From the NCBI RefSeq assembly GCF_001685355.1, contig NZ_CP016438.1:8556001-8620000 (forward strand): a stretch of 64,000 bases of DNA, read 5' to 3'. Source of the DNA: Streptomyces lincolnensis. GTDB taxonomy: Bacteria; Actinomycetota; Actinomycetes; Streptomycetales; Streptomycetaceae. The translations under genes and the position numbers were made by a program. Position 1 is the first letter of the stretch, and the number at the start of each line of letters is the position of its first letter. Shown in pieces: positions 46,246-56,139 of the stretch. The notes beneath the pieces are model-generated. The model saw only the letters and a list, made by a program, of their open reading frames with translations. It had not been told where the DNA came from and made no database searches.

Positions 46246-46395
46246 GGCCGATACGGGGGTCCCAGGGGGCGGAGCCCCCTGGGAGCGGGGTCGAAGGGGC
46301 GGCAGCCCCTGGAGGATGGGACGGGTAGGGGCGGCGGGGGCGAGAAAAACGCCGTAGCCCACCCACCCCGCCACAGACGCCCGTACCGTAACGCC
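46246..46395. repeat. GC-rich hairpins in the fadB-BFD intergenic region
   Basis: The remainder of this 349-bp gap holds CCCAGGGGGC-GGA-GCCCCCTGGG (about 46261-46283), a perfect 10-bp hairpin, and AGGGGC-GGCA-GCCCCT about 25 bp later. No gene or clear promoter is visible. The last 60 bp before the next start are GC-rich and without a ribosome site. Confidence 0.7.
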
Positions 46396-48024
46396 ATGGG
46401 ACACCGCCCCGCAGCCGCCGTCCTGGACATCCTCCGCGACGAGGGAGTGGACAAGGTCTTCGGCAACCCCGGCACCACAGAACTCCCCTTCCTGGCAGCC
46501 CTCGCGGACGCCCACAACACCCCGGAGTACATCCTCGGCATCCACGAGGGCTCCGTCGTAGCCATGGCCGACGGCTACGCCCGCGCCACCCACCGCCCCG
46601 CATTCGTCAGCCTCCACATCGCCGCCGGCCTCGCCAACGGCCTCATCGGCCTGCTCAACGCCCGCCGCTCCCGCACCCCCCTCGTCGTGACGGCCGGCCA
46701 GCAGGACCGCCGCCACCTCCAGCAGGACCCCATGCTCTCCGGCGACCTCATCGGCCTCGCGACCCCGGCGGTGAAGGCGGCGTACGACATCCAGCACGCC
46801 CGCGACCTCCCGCTCGCCCTGCGCCGCGCCTTCGCCCTGGCCGTACGCCCGCCCGCGGGCCCGGTGTTCCTCTCCGTCCCCATGGACCTGCTCGACGAGG
46901 ACACCGAGGTCGAGGTCCCGGCGCGCACCCCACCGCCCCCGCAGGGCCCGGCAGCCGGCATCGAACGGGCGGCGGTACTCCTCGGCGCCGCCACCCGCCC
47001 CGCGATCGTCGCCGGCGACGGCGTGGGCCGCGAGGACGCGCTCGGCGCGCTCGTCCGCACCGCGGAGGCGTGCGGCGCGACCGTCCACCACCAGCCGATG
47101 AGCGACTGCCTGAACTTCCCGACCACGCACCCCTTGTACGCCGGGATGCTGCCGCCCCGCCACGACGCCATCAGGGAAGCGCTCACCGCGTACGACACCG
47201 TCCTGATCGTCGGCGCGCACGCCTTCACCCCGCACCACTACACCCCCGGCCCCGCCCTGCCGCCGGGCCTCACCGTCGTCCAACTCGACTCGGACCCGGA
47301 CGAGATCGGCCGCAACTTCCCCGCCACCGCCGGACTCGTCGGCGCGCTCGCCCCCTCGCTGCACCGCCTCGCCGACCTGCTGGGCGACCAGGTCCCCGCC
47401 CACACCGCCAGGAGCCGCACGCTCCGGACCGGGCAACGGCACACCGCCGAACGCGACCGCGCCGAGTCCGCGGCCCGGGCCGCCTACTCCCCGGCCCCGC
47501 TCGCCCCCTGGGCCGCCGCCCACGCGGTGGCCCGCGGCCTGCCGCCGGACGCCGTGGTCGTGGAGGAGGCCATCACCATGGGGCTGCTGCTGCGCCGCCT
47601 GGTACGTCTCGACGCCCCCGGCAGCTACACCCACACCGTCGGCGGGGGCCTCGGCTGGGGGATCGGCGCCGCCGTCGGCCGCGCCCTCGCCGAGCCCGGA
47701 CGGCCCGTGGTGGCCGTACTCGGCGACGGCTGCACGCTGTTCGGCCTCCAGGGTCTGTGGAGTGCCGCCCGGCAGTCCGCCCCCGTGCTGTTCGTGGTGA
47801 TGAACAACGGCGTCTACCGCACCCTCCAGGACACCTACGCGGCCAGGGGCGGCGAGGGCGTCTGCCCCGGGACCGACCTCGGCCCCCTGGACTTCACCCA
47901 GGCGGCCCGCTTCTTCGGCGTCGACGCGGTGCGGGCGGAGAGCGCGGACCAGCTACGGGAACTGGTCGCCGGGGCGGGCGAGTTGACCGGTCCGCTCCTG
48001 ATCGACGTACCGATCCGCTCCTAG
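46396..48024 (+). CDS. benzoylformate-decarboxylase-like ThDP enzyme
   Basis: 542 residues from ATG 46396. It is a ThDP-dependent decarboxylase with VFGNPGTTELPFL at residue 21, cofactor-activating Glu51, His74 in SLHIAAG and HHY later at the BFD His281 position; the ThDP motif GDGCTLFGLQGLWSA...MNNG is complete. It resembles P. putida benzoylformate decarboxylase, which turns benzoylformate to benzaldehyde, but Thr27 stands where BFD has Ser26. Other 2-keto-acid decarboxylases cannot be excluded. Followed by a hairpin and an SDR in the same direction, a plausible mandelate-type or acyloin route. Confidence 0.82.
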   Translation: MGHRPAAAVLDILRDEGVDKVFGNPGTTELPFLAALADAHNTPEYILGIHEGSVVAMADGYARATHRPAFVSLHIAAGLANGLIGLLNARRSRTPLVVTAGQQDRRHLQQDPMLSGDLIGLATPAVKAAYDIQHARDLPLALRRAFALAVRPPAGPVFLSVPMDLLDEDTEVEVPARTPPPPQGPAAGIERAAVLLGAATRPAIVAGDGVGREDALGALVRTAEACGATVHHQPMSDCLNFPTTHPLYAGMLPPRHDAIREALTAYDTVLIVGAHAFTPHHYTPGPALPPGLTVVQLDSDPDEIGRNFPATAGLVGALAPSLHRLADLLGDQVPAHTARSRTLRTGQRHTAERDRAESAARAAYSPAPLAPWAAAHAVARGLPPDAVVVEEAITMGLLLRRLVRLDAPGSYTHTVGGGLGWGIGAAVGRALAEPGRPVVAVLGDGCTLFGLQGLWSAARQSAPVLFVVMNNGVYRTLQDTYAARGGEGVCPGTDLGPLDFTQAARFFGVDAVRAESADQLRELVAGAGELTGPLLIDVPIRS

Positions 48025-48055
48025 CGGACGCATCACCCCAGGGCGTTCCGACGCA

Positions 48056-48081
48056 GGGCGTTCCGGCGCCTGGAAACGCCC
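48056..48081 (+). terminator. hairpin after the decarboxylase gene
   Basis: GGGCGTTCC (48056-48064) pairs with GGAAACGCCC (48072-48081) with one bulged A. A direct repeat of CAGGGCGTTCCG precedes it at 48039. Weak to moderate terminator between the decarboxylase and the SDR. Confidence 0.5.
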
Positions 48082-48118
48082 CCTTGCCCGCCGGCTGACG
48101 GGTCATCACACTCGGCCC

Positions 48119-48826
48119 ATGGAGACGCGTACCGCCCTGGTGACCGGAGCGGCACAGGGCCTCGGACGGCAGTTCGCGATCGCGCTCGCCGCGCGCGGCT
48201 ACCGGGTCGCCGGCCTCGACCTCGTCCCGCAGCCGGAGACCGCCGCAAGGATCCTGGACTACGTCGAACTCGTCGGCGACGTCGGCGACGAGACGCAGAT
48301 AGGGGAGGGGCTGGAACGCGTCATCGACCGGTTCGGCACCCTGCACGTCGTCGTGAACAACGCGGGCGTCCACCCCGCGAAACCCTTCGAGGAGACGACC
48401 GTCGAGGACTGGCGCCGGGTCATGCGCGTCAACCTGGACGCGCCCTTCCTCGTGACGCGGGCCGCGCTGCCGTACCTCAAGGCCGCCGGCTGGGGCCGGG
48501 TCGTCAACATCGTCTCGACGGCCGTGTTCACCGCTCCGCCCACGATGGTCCCCTATGTCGCCTCGAAGACGGGACTGATCGGCTTCACCCGCGCCCTGGC
48601 CACGGCCCTCGGCCCCTACGGCATCACCGTCAACGCGATCGCACCCGGCCCGGTGCGCACCGCGACCGCCGAGCACCTCCGCGCCCGCCAGGCCGTGGCA
48701 CGGACCCTGGAGCCGACCCTGGAGCCGTCCGACCTGGTCTCGACCCTGCTGTACGTGGTCGACGAGGGCAGCGGATTCCTCACGGGACAGACGCTCACCG
48801 TGTCAGGCGGATCCGCCTGCCTGTGA
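48119..48826 (+). CDS. short-chain dehydrogenase/reductase
   Basis: 235 residues from ATG 48119. Classical SDR: TGAAQGLG near residue 9, NNAG, catalytic Ser in NIVSTAVF, Tyr-x3-Lys in YVASK, and a PGPVRT segment. The short N-terminus and VAGLDLVPQPETA loop suggest NAD(H) preference. Substrate unknown; the preceding decarboxylase makes an aldehyde, so an aldehyde or acyloin reductase role is possible but unproven. The last 24 bp overlap the 3' end of the convergent MerR gene. Confidence 0.88.
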   Translation: METRTALVTGAAQGLGRQFAIALAARGYRVAGLDLVPQPETAARILDYVELVGDVGDETQIGEGLERVIDRFGTLHVVVNNAGVHPAKPFEETTVEDWRRVMRVNLDAPFLVTRAALPYLKAAGWGRVVNIVSTAVFTAPPTMVPYVASKTGLIGFTRALATALGPYGITVNAIAPGPVRTATAEHLRARQAVARTLEPTLEPSDLVSTLLYVVDEGSGFLTGQTLTVSGGSACL

Positions 48827-49528
48827 CGACCACTCCCGCAGTTCTTCCTTGAGGGACCGCTGAAAGGTCGTCAACAGGGCCTGCACGACGAGGGGTTCCA
48901 TGTCGGCGGAGAGCGACTTCACGTCCCGCGCGTCCCGTTCGGACACCTCGCCGCGGAAGAGCCGCGCCAACTCGTGGGCGGCGGCCCGCGAGTGCTCGAT
49001 GAGGACCTTGCGCGAGGCGAGGATCGCCTCCTGCGACAGCGGTACGTCGAGCAGCCGGACGCCGAGCCGGAGCAGCCCGAGATCCACGCGGAAGACCGCC
49101 TCCTCCCGCCGGACGACGTCCATCGCGGCGAGCCGCTCCACGTCGTCGTCGCTCAGCGCCCGCCCCGCCCGCCGCTGGAGCTCCTCGCGCGTCACCGTCT
49201 CCATCACGTCCGGCGCCCAGGAGGCGACCACGGCCCGATGGATGGCGAGGTCGTGGGGGCTGAGATCCGCCGGCAGCTGCTGGAGGTAGCGCTCGATGGC
49301 CGCCAGCGTCATGCCCTGCTGCTGAAGCTCCTCGATCAGGGCCAGCCGGGCCAGGTGCTCCCCGCCGTAGTGCCCCACGCGGCGCGGGCCGATCACCGGT
49401 GGTGGCAGCAGGCCCTTGGTGCCGTAGAAGCGGACCGTGCGGACCGTGACACCGGCCCGCGCGGCCAGCTCGTCGATCGTGAGGGTCGGACCCCCGGCCT
49501 CGGAGGCGTCGGTGGCTTCGGTCGTCAT
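48803..49528 (-). CDS. MerR-family transcriptional regulator
   Basis: 241 residues from ATG 49528. A MerR HTH after a 15-residue lead has TIDELAARAGVTVRTVRFYGTKGLLPPP, with the wing PRRVGHYGGEHLARLALIEELQQQGM. The C-terminal 150 residues are helical with no Cys pairs, so a metal sensor is unlikely. It is longer than minimal MerR regulators. Divergent from the permease; TTTCAC...GATACT with a CACCATTGGTG dyad in the spacer lies 20-50 bp upstream and could be its own promoter. Overlaps the SDR gene tail to tail. Confidence 0.88.
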   Translation of the reverse strand: MTTEATDASEAGGPTLTIDELAARAGVTVRTVRFYGTKGLLPPPVIGPRRVGHYGGEHLARLALIEELQQQGMTLAAIERYLQQLPADLSPHDLAIHRAVVASWAPDVMETVTREELQRRAGRALSDDDVERLAAMDVVRREEAVFRVDLGLLRLGVRLLDVPLSQEAILASRKVLIEHSRAAAHELARLFRGEVSERDARDVKSLSADMEPLVVQALLTTFQRSLKEELREWSSQAGGSA

Positions 49529-49767
49529 GTGCAGCAGTATCGCTGTCTCACCAATGGTGTGAAACCTCTCGCGCACCGCTGCCGATCACGGGGCCGCTCC
49601 CTTGCGATGGCCCGGCTCTGTGACCTCCGCCACCGCATACGCGGTTTTCCCCGGGGAAGGCGAGCCCCTGGCCTGTGCCTTCCACCGAGGGCACGGGCCC
49701 TGTCACGTCCGGACACCCGAGACACCCGAGCGAGACCCGCTGGGACGCACCAGAGAGTGGAACCACC

Positions 49768-51234
49768 GTGAGCAAGGACGCCGTCGGATCGGCACAGACC
49801 GCCGCACGCACCGCAACGGCCCAGGTGCCCGCGGACGCGGGCGACGCCGGCTACAGCAAGGACCTCAAGGCCCGCCACGTCAACATGATCGCCATCGGCG
49901 GCGCCATCGGCACCGGCCTCTTCCTGGGCGCCGGAGGACGCCTGGACACCGCGGGACCGGCGCTCGCGCTCGCCTACCTCGTCTGCGGTGTCTTCGCCTT
50001 CTTCGTGGTCCGCGCCCTCGGCGAGCTGGTCCTGTACCGCCCGTCCTCCGGCTCCTTCGTGTCCTACGCCCGTGAGTTCCTGGGCGAGAAGGGTGCCTAC
50101 GTCGCCGGCTGGATGTACTTCCTGAACTGGTCCACGACCGGCATCGCCGACATCACCGCGATCGCGCTCTACACCCACTACTGGAGCCTGTTCACCGACA
50201 TCCCCCAGTGGACGCTGGCCCTGATCGCGCTGGCCGTCGTCCTGGCCGTGAACCTGATCTCGGTCAAGATCTTCGGCGAGATGGAGTTCTGGTTCGCGAT
50301 CATCAAGGTCGCCACCCTCGTCGGCTTCATGCTGATCGGCATCTTCCTCCTCGCGACCCGGCACGAGGTGGACGGCCGGACCCCGGGCCTGAGCGTGATC
50401 ACCGACAACGGCGGGACCTTCCCGCACGGCCTGATGCCGGTCGTCATCGTCATGCAGGGCGTGATCTTCGCGTACGCCGCCCTGGAGCTGGTCGGTGTCG
50501 CCGCGGGGGAGACGGCCGAACCCGAGAAGGTCGTCCCGCGCGCGGTGAACTCGATCATGTGGCGCGTCGGCCTCTTCTACGTCGGCTCGGTCGTCCTCCT
50601 CGCCCTCCTGCTCCCCGGCTCGGTCTACTCGGCCGGCGAGAGCCCCTTCGTCACCGTCCTGTCGAGGATCGGCGTCCCGGCGGCGGGCGACGTGATGAAC
50701 CTGGTGGTGCTCACGGCCGCGATGTCCTCGTTGAACTCGGGCCTGTACTCCACGGGCCGCATCCTCCGCTCCATGGCGATGGCCGGCTCCGCCCCGAGGT
50801 TCACGGCCCGCATGAACCGCAGCCAGGTCCCCTACGGCGGCATCCTGCTCACCTGCGCGGTGTGCGTCCTCGGCGTCGGCCTGAACTACCTCATGCCCAG
50901 CCAGGCCTTCGAGATCGTCCTGAACGTGGCCTCCCTCGGCGTCATCTCCACCTGGGTGATCATCATGATCTGCCACCTCGTCTTCGTCCGCCGCGCCAAG
51001 GCGGGCCTGCTCACCCGCCCTTCCTTCCGCCTCCCCGGCAGCCCCGTCACCGAGATCACCACGATCACCTTCCTCCTGGCCGTCCTAGCCCTCATGGCGA
51101 ACGACCCGGACGTAGGCCGCAAGACCCTCCTCCTCATCCCCCTCATCGCCCTGATGCTCATCACCGGCTGGTTCGCCGTCCGCCACCGCGTCACCCGCAC
51201 GACGGACCAGGAACTCACCGGGTTCACCGACTGA
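49768..51234 (+). CDS. amino-acid permease (APC family, L-asparagine/aromatic type)
   Basis: 488 residues from GTG 49768. Twelve hydrophobic segments and the APC start [24 protein letters not shown], followed by [25 protein letters not shown], match bacterial amino-acid/H+ symporters such as AnsP. The N-terminal 30 residues are polar. It is divergent from MerR, which may regulate it. A GCGCCCC hairpin from a genus-wide repeat lies downstream. Exact substrate uncertain; AnsP similarity favours asparagine. Confidence 0.9.
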   Translation: MSKDAVGSAQTAARTATAQVPADAGDAGYSKDLKARHVNMIAIGGAIGTGLFLGAGGRLDTAGPALALAYLVCGVFAFFVVRALGELVLYRPSSGSFVSYAREFLGEKGAYVAGWMYFLNWSTTGIADITAIALYTHYWSLFTDIPQWTLALIALAVVLAVNLISVKIFGEMEFWFAIIKVATLVGFMLIGIFLLATRHEVDGRTPGLSVITDNGGTFPHGLMPVVIVMQGVIFAYAALELVGVAAGETAEPEKVVPRAVNSIMWRVGLFYVGSVVLLALLLPGSVYSAGESPFVTVLSRIGVPAAGDVMNLVVLTAAMSSLNSGLYSTGRILRSMAMAGSAPRFTARMNRSQVPYGGILLTCAVCVLGVGLNYLMPSQAFEIVLNVASLGVISTWVIIMICHLVFVRRAKAGLLTRPSFRLPGSPVTEITTITFLLAVLALMANDPDVGRKTLLLIPLIALMLITGWFAVRHRVTRTTDQELTGFTD

Positions 51235-51353
51235 TCAGGGGCGACTGTCAGTGGTGGGCTCTACGGTGGCGGTGTGTGGGTGGCCAACATGGTCGGGCAA
51301 CGTGGGATCCGTACGGGCAACAAGGGCGTCCCGTGCGCTACGAGGCGATCGAC

Positions 51354-51400
51354 GCGCCCCTTGGGGGCGCGGGGAACTGCGCGACCAGCCACTCACGACC
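51354..51400. repeat. intergenic repeat with hairpin, second copy
   Basis: GCGCCCC (51354-51360) and GGGGCGC (51364-51370) form a tight hairpin followed by GGGGAACTGCGCGACCAGCCAC, the same unit as at 11023 inside the pca operon. It likely terminates the permease transcript, 120 bp after its stop. The rest of the 51235-51482 gap shows nothing recognisable. Confidence 0.75.
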
Positions 51401-51482
51401 CGCAGGTCTGCACTGTCCGGTTGGCCCACGGCGAGAAGCAGACGCCTACGATGGCCGCCCGCGACCATGAAGGGGGCCGGAG

Positions 51483-52385
51483 TTGAGCCGGGACACCGAC
51501 GTGCTCGTGCTGGGTGGCGCGGGTGTGGACACCATCGTGTACGTGCCGGAGCTGCCGCTGCCCTACGCCGACAGCTACCTGATCGACTCGGGGATCCGCA
51601 CCCGGGCCGGACAGACCGGTGACTTCGTCGCCGTCGGTCTGAGCGCCCTCGGCCTGCGCACCCACCACCTCGACCTGCTCGGCGACGACCCCGAGGGCGA
51701 CCTGGTCCGCGCGCTGCACCGGGACCGCGGTATCGAGCTGACCGCGGTCTCCCAGCCCGCCGGCACCAAGCGCGCCGTCAACCTCGTGGGCCCCGACGGC
51801 CGCCGGCTCTCCCTGTACGACACCAGCCGCGCGCACCCCGACGACCGTCTGCCGGAGGCGACCGTCCGGGCCCTGGCCGCCACCAGCCGCCACGCCCACG
51901 TCTCGATCACCCAGCCGTGCGCCCACACCCTGCCCGTCCTGCGCGAGACAGGCGTGACCATTTCCACCGACCTCCACAACTGGGACGGCGAGAACGACTA
52001 CCACGAGCCCTTCGCCCACACGGCCGACCTCGTCTTCCTCTCCGCCACCGCCCTGCCCGACCCCGAACGGACCATGCGCCGCATCGTCGAACACGGCCGC
52101 GCACAGACGGTCGTCGCGACGGCCGGCGCCGAGGGCGCGTACCTCCTGACCGACGACACCCTCACCCACATCCCACCCGCCACGCCCCCCGCCCCGGTGA
52201 TCGACACCAACGGAGCGGGAGACGCTTTCGCGGCGGCCTATCTCTACGGCCACCTCAACGGCGAACCCCCGTATCGCTGCGCCGCATACGGCACCTTGGC
52301 AGGAGCCCATGCCTGCACGATCCCCTCAACGGAGACAGCAGCGATGACCCGCACAGAACTTCTGGCCCGCACTGAAGCGCCCTGA
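51483..52385 (+). CDS. PfkB-family sugar kinase
   Basis: 300 residues from TTG 51483 with GGGGG and GGAG just upstream. The ribokinase-like fold begins VLVLGGAGVDTIVYVPELP, and the C-terminal signature DTNGAGDAFAAAY contains the catalytic Asp and anion hole. It phosphorylates a sugar or nucleoside with ATP; the substrate is unknown and no sugar transporter is adjacent. The stop is embedded in the hairpin of a repeat element. Confidence 0.88.
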   Translation: MSRDTDVLVLGGAGVDTIVYVPELPLPYADSYLIDSGIRTRAGQTGDFVAVGLSALGLRTHHLDLLGDDPEGDLVRALHRDRGIELTAVSQPAGTKRAVNLVGPDGRRLSLYDTSRAHPDDRLPEATVRALAATSRHAHVSITQPCAHTLPVLRETGVTISTDLHNWDGENDYHEPFAHTADLVFLSATALPDPERTMRRIVEHGRAQTVVATAGAEGAYLLTDDTLTHIPPATPPAPVIDTNGAGDAFAAAYLYGHLNGEPPYRCAAYGTLAGAHACTIPSTETAAMTRTELLARTEAP

Positions 52386-52450
52386 AGGGGCGCGGGGCTG
52401 TGTCGATGTGCGGCTCCGCCGCGTGGGCGCGACCAGCCACGACGCACCCG
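52377..52450. repeat. intergenic repeat with hairpin, third copy
   Basis: GCGCCCT (52377) pairs with GGGGCGC (52387-52393) across the PfkB stop codon, followed after a divergent insert by GCGCGACCAGCCACGACGCACCCGCAG. It is another copy of the 11023/51354 family, with an extra stem (GTGCGGCTCCGCCGCGT) in the middle. It probably terminates the kinase gene. Confidence 0.7.
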
Positions 52451-52491
52451 CAGCCGCCGAGCGAGATGACCTGGCACATCCAGAGGCGCCC

Positions 52492-53988
52492 TCAATGCTC
52501 GTGCACGTCATTCGTCGCAGCGATCTTCTTCCACGACTTCGGCTGCTCAGGAACCCCCGGCACCGCGGCGATGGACGCACTCCGCGCGGCCGGCGCCGCG
52601 GGCTTGACCGGCTGGAACAGCCATGTGTCGAACAGCCCCGCCAGCGGCTGCCCCGACACCTCCTCCGCGTACCTCTGGAAGTCACCCACCGACGCGTTGC
52701 CGTGCGCGTACTCCGTGGGCCACCCCTTCAGAATCGCGAAGAAGGCCGCGTCCCCGACCTCGTTCCGCAACGCCTGGACCGCCAGCGCCCCCCGGTCGTA
52801 CACGGAAATGTGGAACTGGTTCTCCGGCCCCGGATCACCGGGCTTCACGGTCCAGAACGGATCGTCGGCAGGCCGCGAGGCGTAGACGTAGTCGGCGATC
52901 TCCTGCGTCGTCCCCTCGCCCTCGTGCTCGGACCACAGCCACTGGGCGTACCGCGCGAAGCCCTCGTTGATCCAGATGTCCTTCCAGTGCTCGACCGACA
53001 CCTCGTCGCCGTACCACTGGTGGGCCAGCTCATGGACGACGACGGACACGTTCGACCCGTTCGCGAACTGCCGCGGGCTGTAGAACGGCCGGGTCTGCGT
53101 CTCCAGCGCGTACCCCACCTGCGGGGTGTTCGGCACGTACCCGCCGAGCGCGTTGTAGGGATACGGCCCGAAGTACTCGGTCAGCCAGTCGGCGACCTCC
53201 CCGGTCCGCTCGACGCTCGCCCGCGCCGCACCGTCACTGTCGCCCAGATCCTTGCTGTAGGCGTTGATGACCGGAATTCCACTCTCGCTCGTCCCGGTCG
53301 TGACGTCGAACCTCCCGACGGCCAGGGTCGCGAGATAGGTGGTCTGCGGCTTGTTGGAGCGCCAGTTGTAGCGGGTCCAGCCGGCCCGTGAACTCGTCGA
53401 CTGGAGCGTGCCGTTGGAGATGGCCTGATGCCCGTCCGGCACCTGCACCGACACGTCGAAGGTGGCCTTGTCCAGCGGGTGGTCGTTGCTGGGGAACCAC
53501 CACCAGGCCCCCTCGGGCTCGCCCGCCGCGACACCGCCGTCCGGGGTGCGCAGCCAGGCGTTGAACCCGTACGCCTCCTTCGTCGACGGCACCCCGCTGT
53601 AGCGCACCACGACGGTGACGGCCGTGCCCTTCGCCAGCGGTGTCTTCGGCGTGATCTCCAGCTCGTGCTCGCCGGAGGTCGTGAAGGACGCCTTCGCGCC
53701 GTTGACCCGCACCTCGCTGACGTCCAGCAGGAAGTCCAGGTTGAACCGCGACAGGTCCTCGGTGGTGCGGGCCAGGAGGGTCGTCGTGCCCTCCAGACGG
53801 TCCGTGGCCGGCTGGTACCTCAGCCGGAGGTCGTAGTGGGAGACGTCGTATCCGCCGTTGCCGTAGGCCGGGTAATAGGGATCGCCGATGCCCGGAGCGC
53901 CAGGGGCGGAGCTCGCGGCCGATGCCGGGATCGCCAGCAACAGGGAGGCCGCGGCGAGTGCGCCCGGCGCGAGGATTCTGCGATGCAC
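52492..53988 (-). CDS. secreted M1-family metallopeptidase
   Basis: 498 residues from GTG 53988, with GGAG five bases upstream; a GTG at 54012 lacks this. The signal peptide MHRRILAPGALAAASLLLAIPASA is followed by a beta-sandwich aminopeptidase N-like domain. The zinc motif HELAHQW and, 18 residues further, the third ligand Glu in NEGFARY are present. The exopeptidase GAMEN loop is replaced by a GYALETQT-type sequence, common in Streptomyces secreted M1 enzymes. The C-terminus is shorter than in PepN. Likely an extracellular aminopeptidase. Confidence 0.92.
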   Translation of the reverse strand: MHRRILAPGALAAASLLLAIPASAASSAPGAPGIGDPYYPAYGNGGYDVSHYDLRLRYQPATDRLEGTTTLLARTTEDLSRFNLDFLLDVSEVRVNGAKASFTTSGEHELEITPKTPLAKGTAVTVVVRYSGVPSTKEAYGFNAWLRTPDGGVAAGEPEGAWWWFPSNDHPLDKATFDVSVQVPDGHQAISNGTLQSTSSRAGWTRYNWRSNKPQTTYLATLAVGRFDVTTGTSESGIPVINAYSKDLGDSDGAARASVERTGEVADWLTEYFGPYPYNALGGYVPNTPQVGYALETQTRPFYSPRQFANGSNVSVVVHELAHQWYGDEVSVEHWKDIWINEGFARYAQWLWSEHEGEGTTQEIADYVYASRPADDPFWTVKPGDPGPENQFHISVYDRGALAVQALRNEVGDAAFFAILKGWPTEYAHGNASVGDFQRYAEEVSGQPLAGLFDTWLFQPVKPAAPAARSASIAAVPGVPEQPKSWKKIAATNDVHEH

Positions 53989-54168
53989 GAAAGCTCCAAG
54001 TCGTAGGGGCACGAAGTCTGTTCAGAGCCTATTGAGTCCCTGTGAACCCGCGCCTGTCCATGGCCACCCCTGTCACACGAATGCCATTCGGCCGACATGA
54101 GCCCGTCGTTCCGCATCCCACCCGCCCCACGCGTGCCCGATCGCCCTCTTCTGCACGGGAGTTGACCG

Positions 54169-56139
54169 ATGTACCGTCCGCGCATGCCCACACGCATGCG
54201 CTTCACGACCTGGAGACAGCTCGCCGTGGTAGCCGTCGCAGCCCTGACGGCCGCCCTCCTCACCCCGGCCGCGGCCCACGGCACACCCCGCGAGAGCAGG
54301 CCGGTGTACTCGTACGACAATGCCGTCCGCGAAGCCGTCTGGGTGGACACCGGCCTCGACGGCGACGGAGACGGCAGGACCGACCGGGTCGCCGCCGACA
54401 TCGTCAGGCCCCGCGAACCCGCCCAGCAGGGCCGCAAGATCCCCGTGATCATGGATGCCAGCCCGTACTACTCCTGCTGCGGGCGCGGCAACGAGAGCCA
54501 GCTGAAGACGTACGACGCCGACGGCGACGTCGTCCAGATGCCGCTCTTCTACGACAACTACTTCGTGCCCCGCGGCTACGCCTTCGTCGGCGTCGACCTC
54601 GCCGGCACCAACCGCTCCGACGGCTGCGTGGATGTCGGCGGACGCTCCGACATCCAGTCCGCGAAGGCCGTCGTCGACTGGCTGAACGGCCGCGCCAAGG
54701 GCTACACCACCCGCACCGGCGGCAAGCAGACCAAGGCGACCTGGACCAACGGCAGAACCGGCATGATCGGCAAGAGCTGGGACGGCACCATCGCCAACGG
54801 CGTCGCCGCCACGGGCGTCAAGGGATTGAAGACGATCGTCCCGATCAGCGCCATCTCCACCTGGTACGACTACTACTTCTCCGAGGGTGCCCCGCTCTAC
54901 GACTCCGGCCCCGACTGGCTGTCGGACTACGTCGACAGCCCCGACGCCCGCGCCAAGTGCGGCGCCGTCCAGCAGCGGATCGTCGACGGCGCCCCGCGCA
55001 CCGGCGACCTGACGCCCTTCTGGAGCGAGCGCGACTACGTCAAGGCCGCCTCGAAGGTGCGGGCGAGCGTCTTCCTGATCCACGGCATGCAGGACCTCAA
55101 CGTCCGTATGCAGCACGTCGGCCCGTGGTGGGACGCCCTCGCGAAGAACGGCGTCGAGCGCAAGATCTGGCTCTCCCAGACCGGCCACGTCGACCCCTTC
55201 GACTTCCGCCGCACGGCCTGGGTCGACACCCTGCACCGCTGGTTCGACCACGAACTCCTCGGCTACGACAACGGCATCGACCGCGAGCCGATGGCCGACG
55301 TCGAGCGCCACCCCGACCAGTGGACCACCTCGAAGATGTGGCCGCCGGCCGGCACCGCCGCCACCACGCTGCGCCCCGCCGAGGGCACCCGGGAAGGCGT
55401 CGGCAGGCTCGGCCTGCGTCCGGGCACCGGCACCGAGACCTTCACCGACGACCCGAAGCTGAGCGAGACCGACTGGGCGGCGCGCATCGACACGGCCACG
55501 CCCGACAAGGCGGGCTTCACCACCGGCCCGCTCACCAAGGACCTGCGCCTGTCCGGCTCCTCCAAGGTCACGGTGACCGCCACGCCCACCACCTCGACGG
55601 CCCATCTGTCCGCCGTCCTCGTGGACCTCGGCCCCGACACCATCCGGGACTACGGCGCGAGCGGCGAGGGCATCACCACGCTCACCGACCGCACCTGCTG
55701 GGGCGCGAGCACCACCGGCGACAGCGCCTGCTTCAAGGAGACCGCGGCGAAGACCACCGACGTCGACTTCACGGTCGTCAGCCGCGGCTGGGCCGACCTG
55801 GGCAACCACGCCGACCCCGGCAAGGGCGCCCCGCTCACCCCGGGCAAGGCGTACACCATCACCCTGGACCTCGGCGCCACCGACCACGTCGTCCCGGCCG
55901 GCCACCGCCTCGCGCTGATCGTCGCGGGCACCGACAAGGACCTCATCGACCCGCCGTCGACCACCCCGACCCTGACCGTCGACCTCACCCGCACCTCGGC
56001 CCGAGTCCCGTTCGTCGGCGGCATCGCGGCCTTCGCCCGCGCCACCGCCGGGTCCCCGGCCGTCGCCCCCGAGGCCACCCGCCTCGACGGCGTGACCACC
56101 CCGCGCACCACCCAGCGCATACCGGGGGAGGCCCGATGA
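54169..56139 (+). CDS. secreted S15-family Xaa-Pro dipeptidyl-peptidase-like hydrolase
   Basis: 656 residues from ATG 54169 with GGGAG seven bases upstream. A signal peptide ends near AAAHGTP. The alpha/beta hydrolase has the nucleophile in GMIGKSWDG, and later [10 protein letters not shown] and TGHVDPF give the acid and histidine. The C-terminal jelly-roll domain (about 420-630) is the X-Pro DPP/CocE type. These enzymes remove dipeptides from proline-containing peptides or hydrolyse esters. The stop overlaps the start of the carboxypeptidase (ATGA), so the two are co-translated. Confidence 0.9.
   Translation: MYRPRMPTRMRFTTWRQLAVVAVAALTAALLTPAAAHGTPRESRPVYSYDNAVREAVWVDTGLDGDGDGRTDRVAADIVRPREPAQQGRKIPVIMDASPYYSCCGRGNESQLKTYDADGDVVQMPLFYDNYFVPRGYAFVGVDLAGTNRSDGCVDVGGRSDIQSAKAVVDWLNGRAKGYTTRTGGKQTKATWTNGRTGMIGKSWDGTIANGVAATGVKGLKTIVPISAISTWYDYYFSEGAPLYDSGPDWLSDYVDSPDARAKCGAVQQRIVDGAPRTGDLTPFWSERDYVKAASKVRASVFLIHGMQDLNVRMQHVGPWWDALAKNGVERKIWLSQTGHVDPFDFRRTAWVDTLHRWFDHELLGYDNGIDREPMADVERHPDQWTTSKMWPPAGTAATTLRPAEGTREGVGRLGLRPGTGTETFTDDPKLSETDWAARIDTATPDKAGFTTGPLTKDLRLSGSSKVTVTATPTTSTAHLSAVLVDLGPDTIRDYGASGEGITTLTDRTCWGASTTGDSACFKETAAKTTDVDFTVVSRGWADLGNHADPGKGAPLTPGKAYTITLDLGATDHVVPAGHRLALIVAGTDKDLIDPPSTTPTLTVDLTRTSARVPFVGGIAAFARATAGSPAVAPEATRLDGVTTPRTTQRIPGEAR

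Noticed and set aside
54042..56135. A plus-strand open frame that reaches the M14 gene and could suggest a 1112-residue fusion protein
   Set aside because: The upstream part is a shifted frame of the S15 peptidase. The M14 protein starts at ATG 56136 with its own signal peptide.
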